A DNA stretch of 64,000 nucleotides from Sphagnum magellanicum (Eukaryota > Streptophyta > Sphagnopsida > Sphagnales > Sphagnaceae). Below, piece by piece: positions 33,152 to 44,391 of this stretch. The stretch is from positions 22,516,256 through 22,580,255 of the forward strand of contig CM038910.1 of assembly GCA_021904315.1 (NCBI GenBank). The letters run 5' to 3'. The translations under genes were made by a program, and so were the position numbers. How positions within the stretch are numbered: position 1 is the stretch's first letter; each line of letters opens with the position of its first letter. The notes under the pieces are model-generated. The model was not told the origin of the DNA and ran no database searches. It was given only the letters and a program-made list of their open reading frames with translations.

Positions 33152-35334
33152 CACTACTAAAAAAAACATGGTTTTTACCCTATTAATATCATGTTTTAAA
33201 TGATTATATTGTTAATAATTAGAATACACTAATAATCTAAAGTGACTAAATGTGTCCATCATGACTAAAAACAAAAGATGCAATGTCCGTTGTGATTAAA
33301 AAATCTAACATTATAGTTATATTAAACAATATATTGCACATGTGGTGAATGCGGGTGCCCATGTGGATTTAATTTGTCTATGTTGATTAACACAACTAGT
33401 TCATGACTATAACTAGTCATATTTAATATGACACATATGATTATAATGTTATTTTTAATGACATGGTATTAATAAAATGGAAAAATAAACATGTTATCAT
33501 TTTTAAAAATTCATTACAAAAAAAATGACAAAAGATATAGTTATCATGATTTCAATTATTATTCATAATTATTAAACTAAGATTCCATTTTTTTTCAAAC
33601 ATTTCCCCTTGTAATTTTGATCAAAATTATAGAAAATAAATCATTGTAATTAATTAAATGTACATGCTAATCTTGAATTATTCAAATTCCATTATTCAAT
33701 TTTTATTTCTGATGAATCAATTGAATGCACATATATGTCCAGATTACATTAGGCCCAAATTAAACCATTTGTTTATTTATTTATGATCAAATGACATTAG
33801 TAAAATGGAATAATAAAATAAAGTAACCTCTTATAATTTAATAAATAAAAAAAATAAAAATAATTTACATCTCATTTAAATTAGATTTTTAGTTAAAAAT
33901 TAATAAATAAATAAAATTATAGTAAATTCCGTTGTTACTACAAAAACTTTGTGACATTGAATTCAATTATTTTACTTTTAAACAAAATTTGATATAAGAT
34001 TTGACGGATATAAATTTCAATACCATAATTTCCAAAGTGATTTTTTTTTGTTATGATATTTAAAAGATATATATTTTTAAATTAAAAATTGATAAATATG
34101 TGGCATAAATCAAAATATTAAATTAATGGAATGTCTAAAAATTTGGATTAAAAATATTATAAAATTAAAGTCAATGATGAAAGTAAGGAAACCAATGTAC
34201 CCAAATAATTATATGCAAAATTTCTAACCAAACAAAAAAAAAATTGCTTGAATTTTTGAAACAAATATTGAAAATATTTTGAAATTGAAAGGAATTACAA
34301 AGTTCAATATGATTAGGATAATAAATTGTTTTTACCTAAATATTTATAAATTATAATTCAATCAAAGATCTAATGCATTATATATGAATTTTTAAATTAA
34401 GTGATTTAATTATTTGTTCACGTTTTGAAACTAAAGAAATTTTAAACATTGGTGTAATTCTGAAAATAAATATTTTATTTGAATAATTATATTTCAGACA
34501 TTACATTTTATTTTTAAAAAATATTTAAAACCATATTTGTTGTTGTACATTTTGAAATGGAAAAAAATCACAAAGTTTCATGAAAGTTAATATATTAGAT
34601 GTGTTTAAATAATATTTGAATATATAACTGAATTCAAAGTTTCAAAAAATGCATTTGAATTTGTTGATTAATGAATATTTAAAATACTTATGATTTACAC
34701 ATATTTTTGAATCAAACAATTACAAAGTTCAATGTAATAATAAACCTACCAAATCAATTAGATCAAATAGTGATATAAAAATCATTTTTTTCCCAAGATA
34801 TGTGTTTATATATTTTGTGATGTCATTTTTTGTCATCACTTGAGGTGATGGCTTAGTGGTTAAAGCCTTGGACTATGGTTGAAAAGGTCGTGGGTTCAAA
34901 TGTTAGTTGGATTTTTCAGCAAAAAATCTTGAATTTGGGGATTCAAAGGCCTGTTGTCTAACACAATTTGTCAATAATGTTAGCCTGAAATTTTTTAAAA
35001 AAAAAATTATAACATTGAATCACATATCAAGGGTGATAGCGTTTTGGGGTCACTTGTAATTCAAAAATAAAAGTTCCATCATATATTCATATAAATAATA
35101 TAACTTTTAGTTTAAAATAATCATGCCATGTCAACTAATAGCCTTAATCATTTTAGTAATTTCAGACGAGCATATTTAGTCATGTTGATCATATAATTTT
35201 TAATCACATTTGTGTCAAAAACAACCGGTTTATTATGACTACAATCAATTTTGTCCATTGTTTGATGTGACTAGAAACATGAGTAAACTTAGTTTTAAAA
35301 AATTAGCTTAAAAACACATATTTGTAATAATGTG
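33152..35334. mobile_element. CACTA-like element 3 (2.2 kb, non-coding)
   Basis: The left end is CACTACTAAAAAAAACATG. The right end read on the other strand is CACATTATTACAAATATG, an imperfect match. The element is flanked by TGT on both sides (33149-33151 and 35335-35337), fitting a 3-bp duplication. The interior is AT-rich with GTGACTA/TAGTCAC-type motifs near both ends and contains a SINE-like unit. The same insertion, with the same TGT flanks, is at 57722-59921. Confidence 0.6.
34844..35010 (+). repeat. tRNA-derived SINE-like sequence B
   Basis: An A box, TGGCTTAGTGGTTAAAGCC, is followed by a B box, GGGTTCAAATG (34893-34903), then a non-tRNA body and an A-rich end near 35000. In copy 2 (59412-59580) the B box is closer to consensus, GGGTTCAAACC. 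No tRNA cloverleaf can be formed, so it is not a tRNA gene. Confidence 0.65.
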
Positions 35335-37019
35335 TGTAACTTGCACAATTTCAATGCATACATGTTCATGTGGTATAGGAGATTGTGACTTAGGTGGGGA
35401 CCACCCACTAAGTTTTGGTTTTGGAAATAATGACTTCTTCCTTTCCTCCTTTTATGGTTCCACTATAAACTTAGGTTGTGATGCATGTTGTTTACTAAGT
35501 CCTAGAACATTTGTGTCCTATTTGGCATGTAACTCTGCCCTAGAAACAAGCTTTGGTGACCTTGGTATTTCTATTGCTTCCTAAGGTTGTTGTTGTCTTG
35601 GAATAGTAAAGGTGGTTGTTATTTATGGAGTCTGATGCAAAGCTCTTATCATTCACCATCTCTTCTTGAAAGCCAAAAGATTGTTTTCATCTTCCTCCTC
35701 ATAAAATTTTATTATAGTCTATTACCCTTTTTTTGTTTGTGCCTCTCTAGTTTTGGATTCACAAATTTGAAATGTGAATCTTATATTTCCTTCCACTTTT
35801 TGTCTTATTTAGCAATTCCATTTCTTCACATTATAGATATCTCTATAGCTCTCTTTTTTGGTCATAGGGAATGCTTCTTTTCACCTCTTCATTCTCTCTT
35901 ATTAATATCTCTTTAGTTTTTCAACAAAACTTTCATTGCTAATTTTATTTGATTGAAAGAGATGTAAAACAACACAAGTAAGTGATAATGATTCAAAATT
36001 GTTGTTATGGGAAATCAACAATCCTATTTCCTGCCTCCGCTAAGTTGTCACTTTTATTTTTAAGGTTTCCATGTTTGAAATGTTATGGGGTGTGATCAAA
36101 ATCAAATGAGCTAATGGTGAAGGACTCAAGGACTGTAGTCCTTTTTGTGGTCATTTTCACTTTCTCGTACAAAGGACTTTTGGGATGAAAGCTTTTGCAA
36201 TATGTTAGTAAAAATACATGTAATTTTTTCAATACATCACTTTTTTTTTATTAAAATTTCATGAATAACTTTTTTTTAAATGTACAAATTCTACCAATTC
36301 TACATTTCGTTTTGAAAACTTATCTTAATTTTAAATTATATGAAAATACACTAATTTATTTAATGTTTTATTTTATTGTTTTATAAACCAAAACTTTGTT
36401 TTAGATGTCATGTACATTACACCCCATTTACATGTGATAAAGGACTCTTGAAATTAAAAAAATTTGCTCAATAGATTTTTAATTTTTATAAAATTCAAAT
36501 TTCACAACTTTCAAATTCTGAATGATTTTTGAATGTGGATAATCAATTAACATCATGTCAATTTTTTTCTCATCAAAATTCCTTTATAAAGAACATCTTT
36601 AGTTTAGTAATTTATAAAATTGATTTTTTTTTTTGCAACTATTGTTCAAGTTCAAAGGTCTTTTATTAAAACCAAAACCCAAAATATTTTTTTGAATTCT
36701 TCAACATTCATTTTAGTCATTTAACACTACATTCCATGATTAACATGGCATTAAAATGGCACCAAAAAAATATGTCTAGCAAAATTATAATTTTTGTAGA
36801 GTTTTGGTAATTGCCCAAAGTGCTTTTTGGTTCGGTTGATTGTGATTGCACCTTGCACCTCTTAGTACCATTTGGTGTTGGATGAAAAAGAAAGCCATTT
36901 GATTCAACCTTAACATAAAAAGAATCTATGAAATCCTTACATTATTATTTGGTTTGTTGAATGTGTACAATGTGTATTATTTTTTCATGATTGTTTTTTT
37001 TCCCATCATTAACTGTAGC
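35335..37019 (-). pseudogene. Continuation of the coiled-coil ORF remnant and Gypsy 3' region
   Basis: This is minus-strand coding-like sequence with many stops, truncated compared with copy 2. The segment matching 60344-61535 is missing between two TTTTGGA repeats at about 35753. The rest (35950-37019) is AT-rich and without a clear frame. Confidence 0.4.
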
Positions 37020-38050
37020 ATCACCTTATCCATCCCAATATACAAGTGTTGGACCTCTTACACTCTATGCTTTGTCATCCAAAAATTAGTAAGGTTTTAA
37101 CTTGTTTAGATTGATACATATAAGTTTGGATCAAACTTATCCATTGTGATTAAAGAAATAGTATTATTTGGTAAGCAAAACTATACTTTGTATGGACCAA
37201 ACCATTTCTTATAATTTTTCAAGATGTGTTTTTTGTATTTTTGGAAACCACAACACATGATATTCAAACTTAAACCTCTTTTTTGGATACCTTTGTTGAT
37301 TCCAGAATGCACATTTCCATTGTTGATTGCTAGTGGTTTCTTATGCCTGTAATTTGTCAATTTGGAGTTTCTCTAGATCTATTAGTCTACTAATGAATAC
37401 TTTAACAAGATTTGCATCTTTGTGGTCCCCACTGCATGTTGGCAAAACATATTTTGTGGGCATTAAAGGATGTAATATCTAGACTAACTAATATAAAATA
37501 TATCCTATGGTTACCTTATATGTAGTTTTATTAAAAAAAAATCTAATGAAAAGATGTTCATTTCAATTTATCTTATTATCACTAGTTAACTTAGCACGAG
37601 ATTCATAATAAACTTGTTAGTTGACTTTGCATGCCCATTCCCCTATGGATAATAGGTAGTGGAATTAACATGCTTCAACAAAAGACGATCAATCAAATGT
37701 TTAATATCATCATTGATAAAATGAACTCTTTAATTTGTTACTAAAATCAATAGACAACCAAACCTTATAAGGATGTATTCATACAAAAATTTAACTATCA
37801 TAGTTGTGTATTCATTTGGAATGTTTTCACTGCCATCCATTTTTGCAGAATAATTTGTGGCTACTAAAATGTACTTATTACATGTAAATCTCCCTACTAA
37901 TTTGATTGATTCAATGAAATTTAACCCCCACTTCATAAAGGGTTCTTCCAGGAGGTAGTAGTCACCAACTTTGCTAAACTATGTGTTGCTAGATTGTTAG
38001 CTTTTTTACACACATCATACACTTTGTTGTATTTATCGTGGGCACAAAAA
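37020..38050 (-). pseudogene. Ty3/Gypsy integrase remnant
   Basis: On the minus strand the integrase core is clear: KWGLNFIESIKLVGRF, KYILVATNYSAK, FLYEYILIRFG, then HFINDDIKHLIDR and NSTTYYP. The C-terminal part has MPTKYVLPTCSG-like sequence, FKFEYHVLWFPK and, near 37190, WFGPYKV and CLPNNT. The catalytic Asp in VATDY is now Asn. An N-terminal YDVCKKANNLATHSLAKL is at about 38000. Stops and shifts are frequent. The element belongs to a different Gypsy group from the two plus-strand elements. Confidence 0.85.
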
Positions 38051-38642
38051 CTACAAAGATAGATAATGAAAGGATAGGTCTAAGTCTAAATCCTAAATAC
38101 AAAACAAAGGAACCAAGACAAGAACACAAAACCTAAAACCAAGAACACGAAATGTGCAAAACCAAAGTATAAACAAATCTTTATTGTAATGAAGTATAAA
38201 AACGTAAACATGAAAACAACAAAATAAGGCTATAGAACAAAATCATACCACAAACTAGGCTTGAATAGATTAAAAATAATGGGTGGTCCTACCTTTATTT
38301 ATACCTTTTTGGCGACCTAATTAAAGGACAAATAAACATGTGGTTTAAAACACATTTATGGTTATTGAACTAGCTTATAACTAAGTACATGGTCTTTAAA
38401 TGTTCTTAATGAATGCAATATTTGGGTTCTTAGCATTTGGTTTATTAAGACCATGTGTCTTGTTGACAAAAGCCAACCAAACCATGTTTTCTATATTCCA
38501 AAGTTAGAGAATAATATTTTTTCAAATAGTTAATTGTGAATTTACTAGCACTTATAATCAAATGGATTGTTTCATTTTTAATTAAAAAAGACATTTCAAT
38601 ATTAAATGACTAAGATTTAGGAAAGTTAAATTAATTATATAG
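38051..38642. other. AT-rich sequence, no feature recognised
   Basis: This is A-rich DNA with repeated AAAACC/AACCAAG motifs around 38090-38180 and no open frame. It separates the Gypsy remnant from the Copia remnant. Confidence 0.5.
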
Positions 38643-38891
38643 ATGCATGTGATGACACCAAGTGAAATTAGTTTCACAAACACTCCAAATGGCCCAAGTA
38701 CTAAACCACCACATGACTTAAAAATTTGGCACCAAAGATTTGGTCAAGTTAATCATACCATATTATTACAAATAGCTGTGAATGACCATGCGATTGGATT
38801 GAATTTTAGTGCAAACATCACTACATTGAATGTGTGTGAGGTGTATTTGTGGGAAATAACACAAGAAACGTTTCTTAATTCATGGTATTGA
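38643..38891 (+). pseudogene. Ty1/Copia gag-pre-integrase fragment
   Basis: The 82-codon open frame contains KIWHQRFGQVNHTILLQIA, the hallmark of the Copia pre-integrase zinc-binding region (LWH.R.GH.N). It continues with a degraded knuckle, TTLNVCEVYLWE. No other Copia domain was recognised nearby, so this is an isolated fragment. Confidence 0.75.
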
Positions 38892-39166
38892 ACTTAAAGT
38901 AGAAAAACAAGGTGAATTTTGTTATGGGTAGAAATTTTTAGGTTAATTAGTGTCATGGGGATCCTAATAACTATATGGTCACTAGTGGTAGATTCATTGT
39001 CTTTTACCAAAGGATGAAGCTAATGGGGTAGTTAATTATATGGTTGGTGGTAATCCATTAATCAAATAATGGATTTTAAAGAGGATTAGGATAACAACCT
39101 ATTTTCATGGGGATAAGATGGGCCTTGTGTGGTCTTGTGAATAAGGGGATTAAAAGGACGAGGAAT

Positions 39167-42114
39167 CACTAGTAAAAAATTATGTCTTTTGCAACCAAAG
39201 AAACAATGACTAGCTATGTTGAATGACTCTATCAATGACCATAGTCATATATTATAACATCATTATCTATGTGGAATAAGTATGAATAATAGATTAGTCA
39301 TTTATATGACTGATGGATGAAAACTTACAAAATAGACATACTTCATCCATTTTCCATGGACCATATTTCATCTGTTATGGTATTCAAATGTGTGCTAAAA
39401 AATAAAACACTGACATGGATTATCTAGTTGTCATTTTCATTATTAAAAATCTTGTTGTTTTCAATTCATCCTTGTGCAATTACATGTAACCAAATGTCGT
39501 TCGCAATTACAAATGGTTGCATGTGCAATTTACTTTTCAAATTTGGATGAAGTTTGGTCTTCTTTTCAACTAGGTTGTGACTATGATTTATTTCATCCTT
39601 AAATTGTGTTTTTTTTAATAAATTTCTTTGTACTTTTTACAACATTGTATATATGTTTAATTGCAAATGTAACAAAGATAGTCACATGCTAGTTGTATAA
39701 GGTATTTAAGCTACCTAGTAAGGATGTACCTAGAATATACCTACTTACCACTAATACCTACCTACCTACTTATTATATACCTACTTATTTATTAAGTACC
39801 TACCTACCTATAAACCTAGGCCACATGGTACCTAGCCTAGGCTTGGTGACATGTGGCATTGCCTATGTCTACATATAGGCCTAGACATGACATGTGGAAC
39901 ATAGGTTAAGCTTAGGCCATGCCAAATGGCACTTATGCTAGGCTTAAGCCTTGCCCACATGGCATCTATGTTAGGCTATGACATGCCACATGGCACATAT
40001 GTTATGCTTAGGCCATGCCATGTGGCATCTATGAAAAACATAGGACATGCCACATGTGTTAGGCCTAGGCCATGCGATGTGGCATCGATGTAGGGCATAG
40101 GACATGCACACATGCTAGGCCTAGGCCATGCCATGTGGCATCTATGAAAGACACAGGACATGTCACATGTATTAGGCCTAGGCCATTCGATGTGGCATCT
40201 ATGTAGGACATAGGACATGCCACACATGTTAGGCCTAGGCCATGCCACGTGGCACATAGGCTAGGTCTAAGCCATCTCACATGGCACTTAGGCATGACAT
40301 AAGACATGCCACATGGCACATATGTTCGGCCTAAGCCATGCCAAGTGGCACATAAGCTAGGTTTTAACCATGCCACATGGCACCTATGCTAGGCCTAGGC
40401 CTTGATACATGACACATAGGCTAAGTTATGACATGCCACATGGCACATATGCTAGGTCTTGGCCATGCTAGGTGGCATTTAGTTAAGGCATAAGACATGC
40501 CACATATGTTAGGCCTAGGCCATGCCATGTGGCACATAAGCTAGGTTTAAGCCATCCCACATGGCACTTAAGCACAACATAGGACATGCCACATCGCACA
40601 TATGTTAGGCCTAAACCATGCCACATGGCACATAGGCTACATATAAGCCATGCCACATGGAACTTATGACATGGTACATGGCACTTAGCCTAGCCTAAGC
40701 CATGCCATGTGGCACATAAATTAAGCCAAAATGCCACATGGCACATATGCTAGGCCTAAGCCATGCCATGTGGCACCGAGGCTAAACTTATCCATGCCAT
40801 GTGGCACTTAAATTAAGCCTATCCCATACCACATGTCATTTAAGCTATCTTATGCCATGCCACCTAGCACATATGTTAGGCCTAGCCATGCCACATGGCA
40901 CATATGCTAGGCTTAGGCCATGGCATGTGGCACCAAGGCTAAACTTATCCATGCCATTTGGCACTTAGGTTAGGCCTATGCCATACCACATGTCACTTAG
41001 GCTAGGTTATGCCATGCCACGTGGCACATATGTTAGCCCTAGCCATGCCATATGGCACCTAGGTTAAACCTAGCCATGCCATGTGGCACATAGGCTAGGC
41101 TTAGGCCATGCCATGTGGCACCTAATTAACTTTTTTTCCACACCACATGGCAACATGATTAGACTAGGTGCCACATCATAAAATGTGTTAATTAATAAGC
41201 TAGGTTATTAAGTTGTAAGTTAGGTTAGAAGTAGTAGGTTGGGCTAGGTAATCACTAGTAGCCCAAGTAGTTGAATGACTAGTTGTAACTACAAAATTAA
41301 TACCATATGTTTTGCTTTTCATTTTAATTTTGTCAACTACATAAGGAGGTGCCCTAGGAACACAATGTGCAAATTAAAATGTAATTGCATTTTGGGATGA
41401 GCCAATCAAAAAGGTTCAACCTTAATTAAACCCAAAAAAAAATGGTATTTTTAATAAATGCCATGTAGCTTAAGCCTAGGCCTAACTTAAGTGGCGTAGG
41501 TCTAGACCTAATTTAGGTGCCACATGGCATCTATGTAGACCTAAATAAGCTAGGTGCCACATGGCACCTAGTTTACGTGGCACCTATGTTTAAAAACATG
41601 CCATGTGACATATGTTTAAACCTAGGTGGCACGTAAGCTAAATGTCACATGGCATATGATCTAAATCTAGGTGCCATGTAAATTAAATGCCACATGGCAT
41701 ATGTATAGACCTAGGTGCCACGTGGTTTATGTTTAAACCTATGTGCCAGGTAAGCTATATAGGTGCCATTTGGCATAGGCATAAGTGGGTGCTACATGGC
41801 AAAATGTAACTGGTCACTCATATAGTTGCAATTTCAATTGTAAGATTGTTCATGTATACATTATATGGCGGCCATATACATATACGATGAAAAATAACTT
41901 CATTTATCACATATGATTGGTTTTTGCATGCGATTTGTCGTTTGTGACTACAATCAATTCAATTGCAAATGTCATTTACGATTGCAATTCAATTTACAAA
42001 TGTCATTCAATTGCAAATGTCATTTACGATTGTAATTCAATTTACAAATGTCATTCAATTGCAAATGTCATTTAAACCAAAATCCTCCTATAAACCTAGA
42101 CCTATTATTTATTA
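39167..42114. mobile_element. CACTA-like element 2, filled with satellite (right end uncertain)
   Basis: The left end CACTAGTAAAAAATTATG is like that of CACTA element 1. Both elements share a GGGATGAGCCAAT segment (12693 and 41396), a CATATGTTTTG segment from the palindrome arm (12603 and 41308) and subterminal TTGCAAATGTC motifs (41930-42070). The right end is obscured: ACTAGTG at 42114-42120 could be its inverted terminus or the end of the adjacent Helitron. No matching 3-bp duplication was found. Confidence 0.6.
39880..41135. repeat. Short palindromic satellite array
   Basis: Dozens of degenerate units of about 30-60 bases are built from TGCCACATGGCA or TGCCATGTGGCA, separated by GCTAGGCCTAGGCCA-type spacers. 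Each core is an imperfect palindrome with TGCCA and TGGCA arms. ORFs read through this array are artefacts. Related but sparser units continue at 41455-41800. Confidence 0.9.
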
Positions 42115-42632
42115 CTAGTGTGAACCCGGTGCATAATGCACTCGTCGAGGAAAAAAAAAAAAAAAGGTCTGGGCAATTTAACTGACACAGAAAACAAAAC
42201 CCAAAAAAAAAAAAAAAAAACAAAGGTCTGGGCAGTTTAACTGACACAGAAAACAAAACCCAAAAAAAAAAAAAAAAAGAAAAGGTCCGGGCAGTTTAAT
42301 TGACACAGAAAACAAAACCCAAAAAAAAAAAAATCAAAAAAAAGGTCCGGGCAATTTAACTGACACAGAAAACAAAACCCAAAAAAAAAAAGAAAAAAAA
42401 AAGGGTTCAGGCAGTTTAACTGACACAGAAAACAAAACCCCGAAGAAAAAAAAAAAAAAACAAACAAACAAACAAATAAAGGTCCGGGCAATTTCACTAA
42501 CACAGAAAACAAAACCCAAAGAAAAAAACAAACAAACAAACAAACAAACAAACAAACAAACAAACAAAGGTCCGGGCAGTGCCCGGAAACTGCCCGGACA
42601 GACAGACAGACATGTAACTTTAATATATAAGA
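42115..42632 (-). mobile_element. Non-autonomous Helitron, 518 bp
   Basis: On the minus strand it starts TCTTATATATTAAAG at 42632 and ends CTAG at 42115. It is flanked by A before the TC (42633) and T after the CTAG (42114), as Helitrons require. A short hairpin, GTGCA-TTA-TGCAC, lies 12 bases before the end, followed by CGGGTTCACACTAG. These are canonical Helitron termini. The interior has no genes, only the tandem array at 42145-42570. Confidence 0.82.
42145..42570. repeat. Tandem repeat inside the Helitron, about 60 bp, 6-7 units
   Basis: Units contain AAGGTCCGGGCAATTTAACT, GACACAGAAAACAAAACCC and a variable A-rich tract. The last units end in an AAAC microsatellite (42520-42566). Poly-Phe/Leu ORFs on the minus strand derive from the A tracts. 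Confidence 0.92.
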
Positions 42633-42866
42633 TTACCTAGGGGCCAAATTCCCTTAAGCTACTATACTCTATAATGAATCTAAACACAATAATATCCTTC
42701 CCTTGGTAGGCAAGACCAATTCATGACTAGTAGGTGGACCTAGGATACCTTAGATGGAATATGTGGCTTTTTACCTTTTTATTTATATGGGATATCAGAT
42801 GCCACTAGAAGCTATCGAAATCTGATGGCATTGGGTTTCGATCAGTGTTTCTGTTTTTTTTTTTTT
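42633..42866. other. Spacer before duplication copy 2
   Basis: This non-coding sequence runs up to a poly-T tract (about 42850-42866), after which similarity to position 1 onward begins. The true left edge of the duplication cannot be set because copy 1 is cut by the window. Confidence 0.5.
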
Positions 42867-43523
42867 TTGGGGGGCCAATTTTTGCATACTGGCAACAGAA
42901 AAAAACACAGAAGCCAAGTGTGACAGATTCGTGTAGAACTGCTCATCACTGAATGTTTTGCCTATCATTGAACATTTTTTTCAATATTTTCCTCGTTCTT
43001 TAACCAAATTCAGCAATTTTTGTATCATTGGACCTGCAAACTGACTGGAGGGCTACAAATGTTCTTTGCATGTCAAAACTAAAGGAGCAACCCAGAAAAC
43101 ATAAAAAGAGGATGAATGATAGTTTGCTTCAATTTTTTTGGAAAAATAGCTCTTGAATCCTGTCTAGCTCTAGTCTCATATCTTTCTCATTTTTAGTCCG
43201 CTCTTTTGAGTTATTTAAAATCTGATGGGTGTGCCAATTAGGGCTTTACAAAACTTCTTTCCATTCCAGAAACCAAGATGTAATGATCAAAGATTTTAAG
43301 CTCGAAATCTTAATCCTTTTAATTCACTCATTATCAAACATTGAATCCTCTTACACCAAACACCCTGTGTCTTCCCCATTCCTTTATTGAAATGAACAAT
43401 TTTTGTGACAAACACCCCATGTCTTTCCTATCCCTTTACTGAAATGAGCAATTTTTGCAACGTTGACAAACACCCCATGTCTTTCCTATTCCTTTACTGA
43501 AATGAGCAATTTTTGTGATGTTG

Positions 43524-44048
43524 AAAGCGTTAGGTGAAGGGTTACAAATGTTCTTTGAGCTTCAGAAGAAAAGGAACAATGCATGAGGTTTCAACCTCTC
43601 TTTGGAGTTCTTAAGTGTTTGCTCATCAGCTTATCTACCCTTTCAGAGATATAGAAGCATTTTTTTTTGGAAGAAAGAACCCAAGCTAAGCAAAACAATT
43701 TGAGTTTGCCATATTTAGACAACAGGTTCTAGTATGGAGCACAATTCCTAAACATTTTACTTTCCTCTCTGGCCTATAGCCAAGTTTGTCTAACTGTCCT
43801 CTTGGGGATGATTGCAAATTGAACTTCCTCATAAACTTGAAAATAAAATACTGGTTTAGATGAGAATTATCTTTTCTAGCTTGTAGGGCCACTTTTTACC
43901 CTTTAGAATTTAGGATGTTAAAATTAGGTCATGTGGATTTCAAGCCAGTCAGGAAATCCACATGACCTAACTTCAACAACCCTTAAGACAACTCCTTTCG
44001 TTAAAACTGGAGTACAATAGTCACCAATGTGATGGCCATAATTGTCTA
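43524..44048. other. Segment present only in copy 2, with perfect hairpin
   Basis: It is inserted, or lost from copy 1, next to a third unit of the 53-bp minisatellite. It contains an 18-bp perfect inverted repeat (43924-43941 and 43953-43970) with an 11-base loop. It has no transposon termini and no convincing gene. Confidence 0.7.
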
Positions 44049-44391
44049 CCCAACCTTGTGACATTGTTCAAATGCAATAGATAATGTTTGAACATAATCT
44101 GGTTGTATTCTCCCTATTTCTATAGACTCAAAATACAGGTAACTCCAGGTTTTGCTTGTATCACCAAATCATTGAAAACACACAATTTAGGTACAGAAGG
44201 CCTGATTAGAGGGCTTTTAATCAGAATTCATGCCCTGCAAGAAATTAGGGCTGATTCACCACAGTGGTGTCACATTAATATTTGAACACGTAAGGTTTGT
44301 TTGTTTGTTATCTCCTTTAATGTTTTTATGGCAGGTTTCTAATGTACAAAAGTTGGTCAGACACAAAGTGAGCAAAAGTTGTATGTACATT

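Larger units (their letters stand above)
1..37455 (+). repeat. Segmental duplication, copy 1 (split by an 18.9-kb insertion)
   Basis: Bases 1-7197 and 26098-37455 match 42867-63173 nearly base for base, including introns, intergenic DNA and old transposons. The start is cut by the window edge. Similarity stops at 37455, where copy 2 carries an internal deletion in a Gypsy remnant, so the true duplication may extend further. Copy 1 has the 7198-26095 retrotransposon insertion and lacks the segments equivalent to 43524-44048 and 60344-61535. Both copies have the same orientation. Confidence 0.93.

Noticed and set aside
34844..34910. Candidate tRNA gene from A and B boxes
   Set aside because: No complete cloverleaf or acceptor stem can be drawn; a SINE head with a body and A-rich end fits better.
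39976..40376. Two overlapping minus-strand ORFs rich in Cys, His, Met and Trp
   Set aside because: They are translations of the palindromic satellite; the repeat unit length permits open frames by chance.
42068..42567. Minus-strand Phe/Leu-rich ORFs resembling membrane proteins
   Set aside because: They come from A-rich tandem repeats inside the Helitron.
42145..42570. CRISPR-like regularly spaced repeats
   Set aside because: The units are head-to-tail tandem repeats with no unique spacers, in a plant nuclear context.
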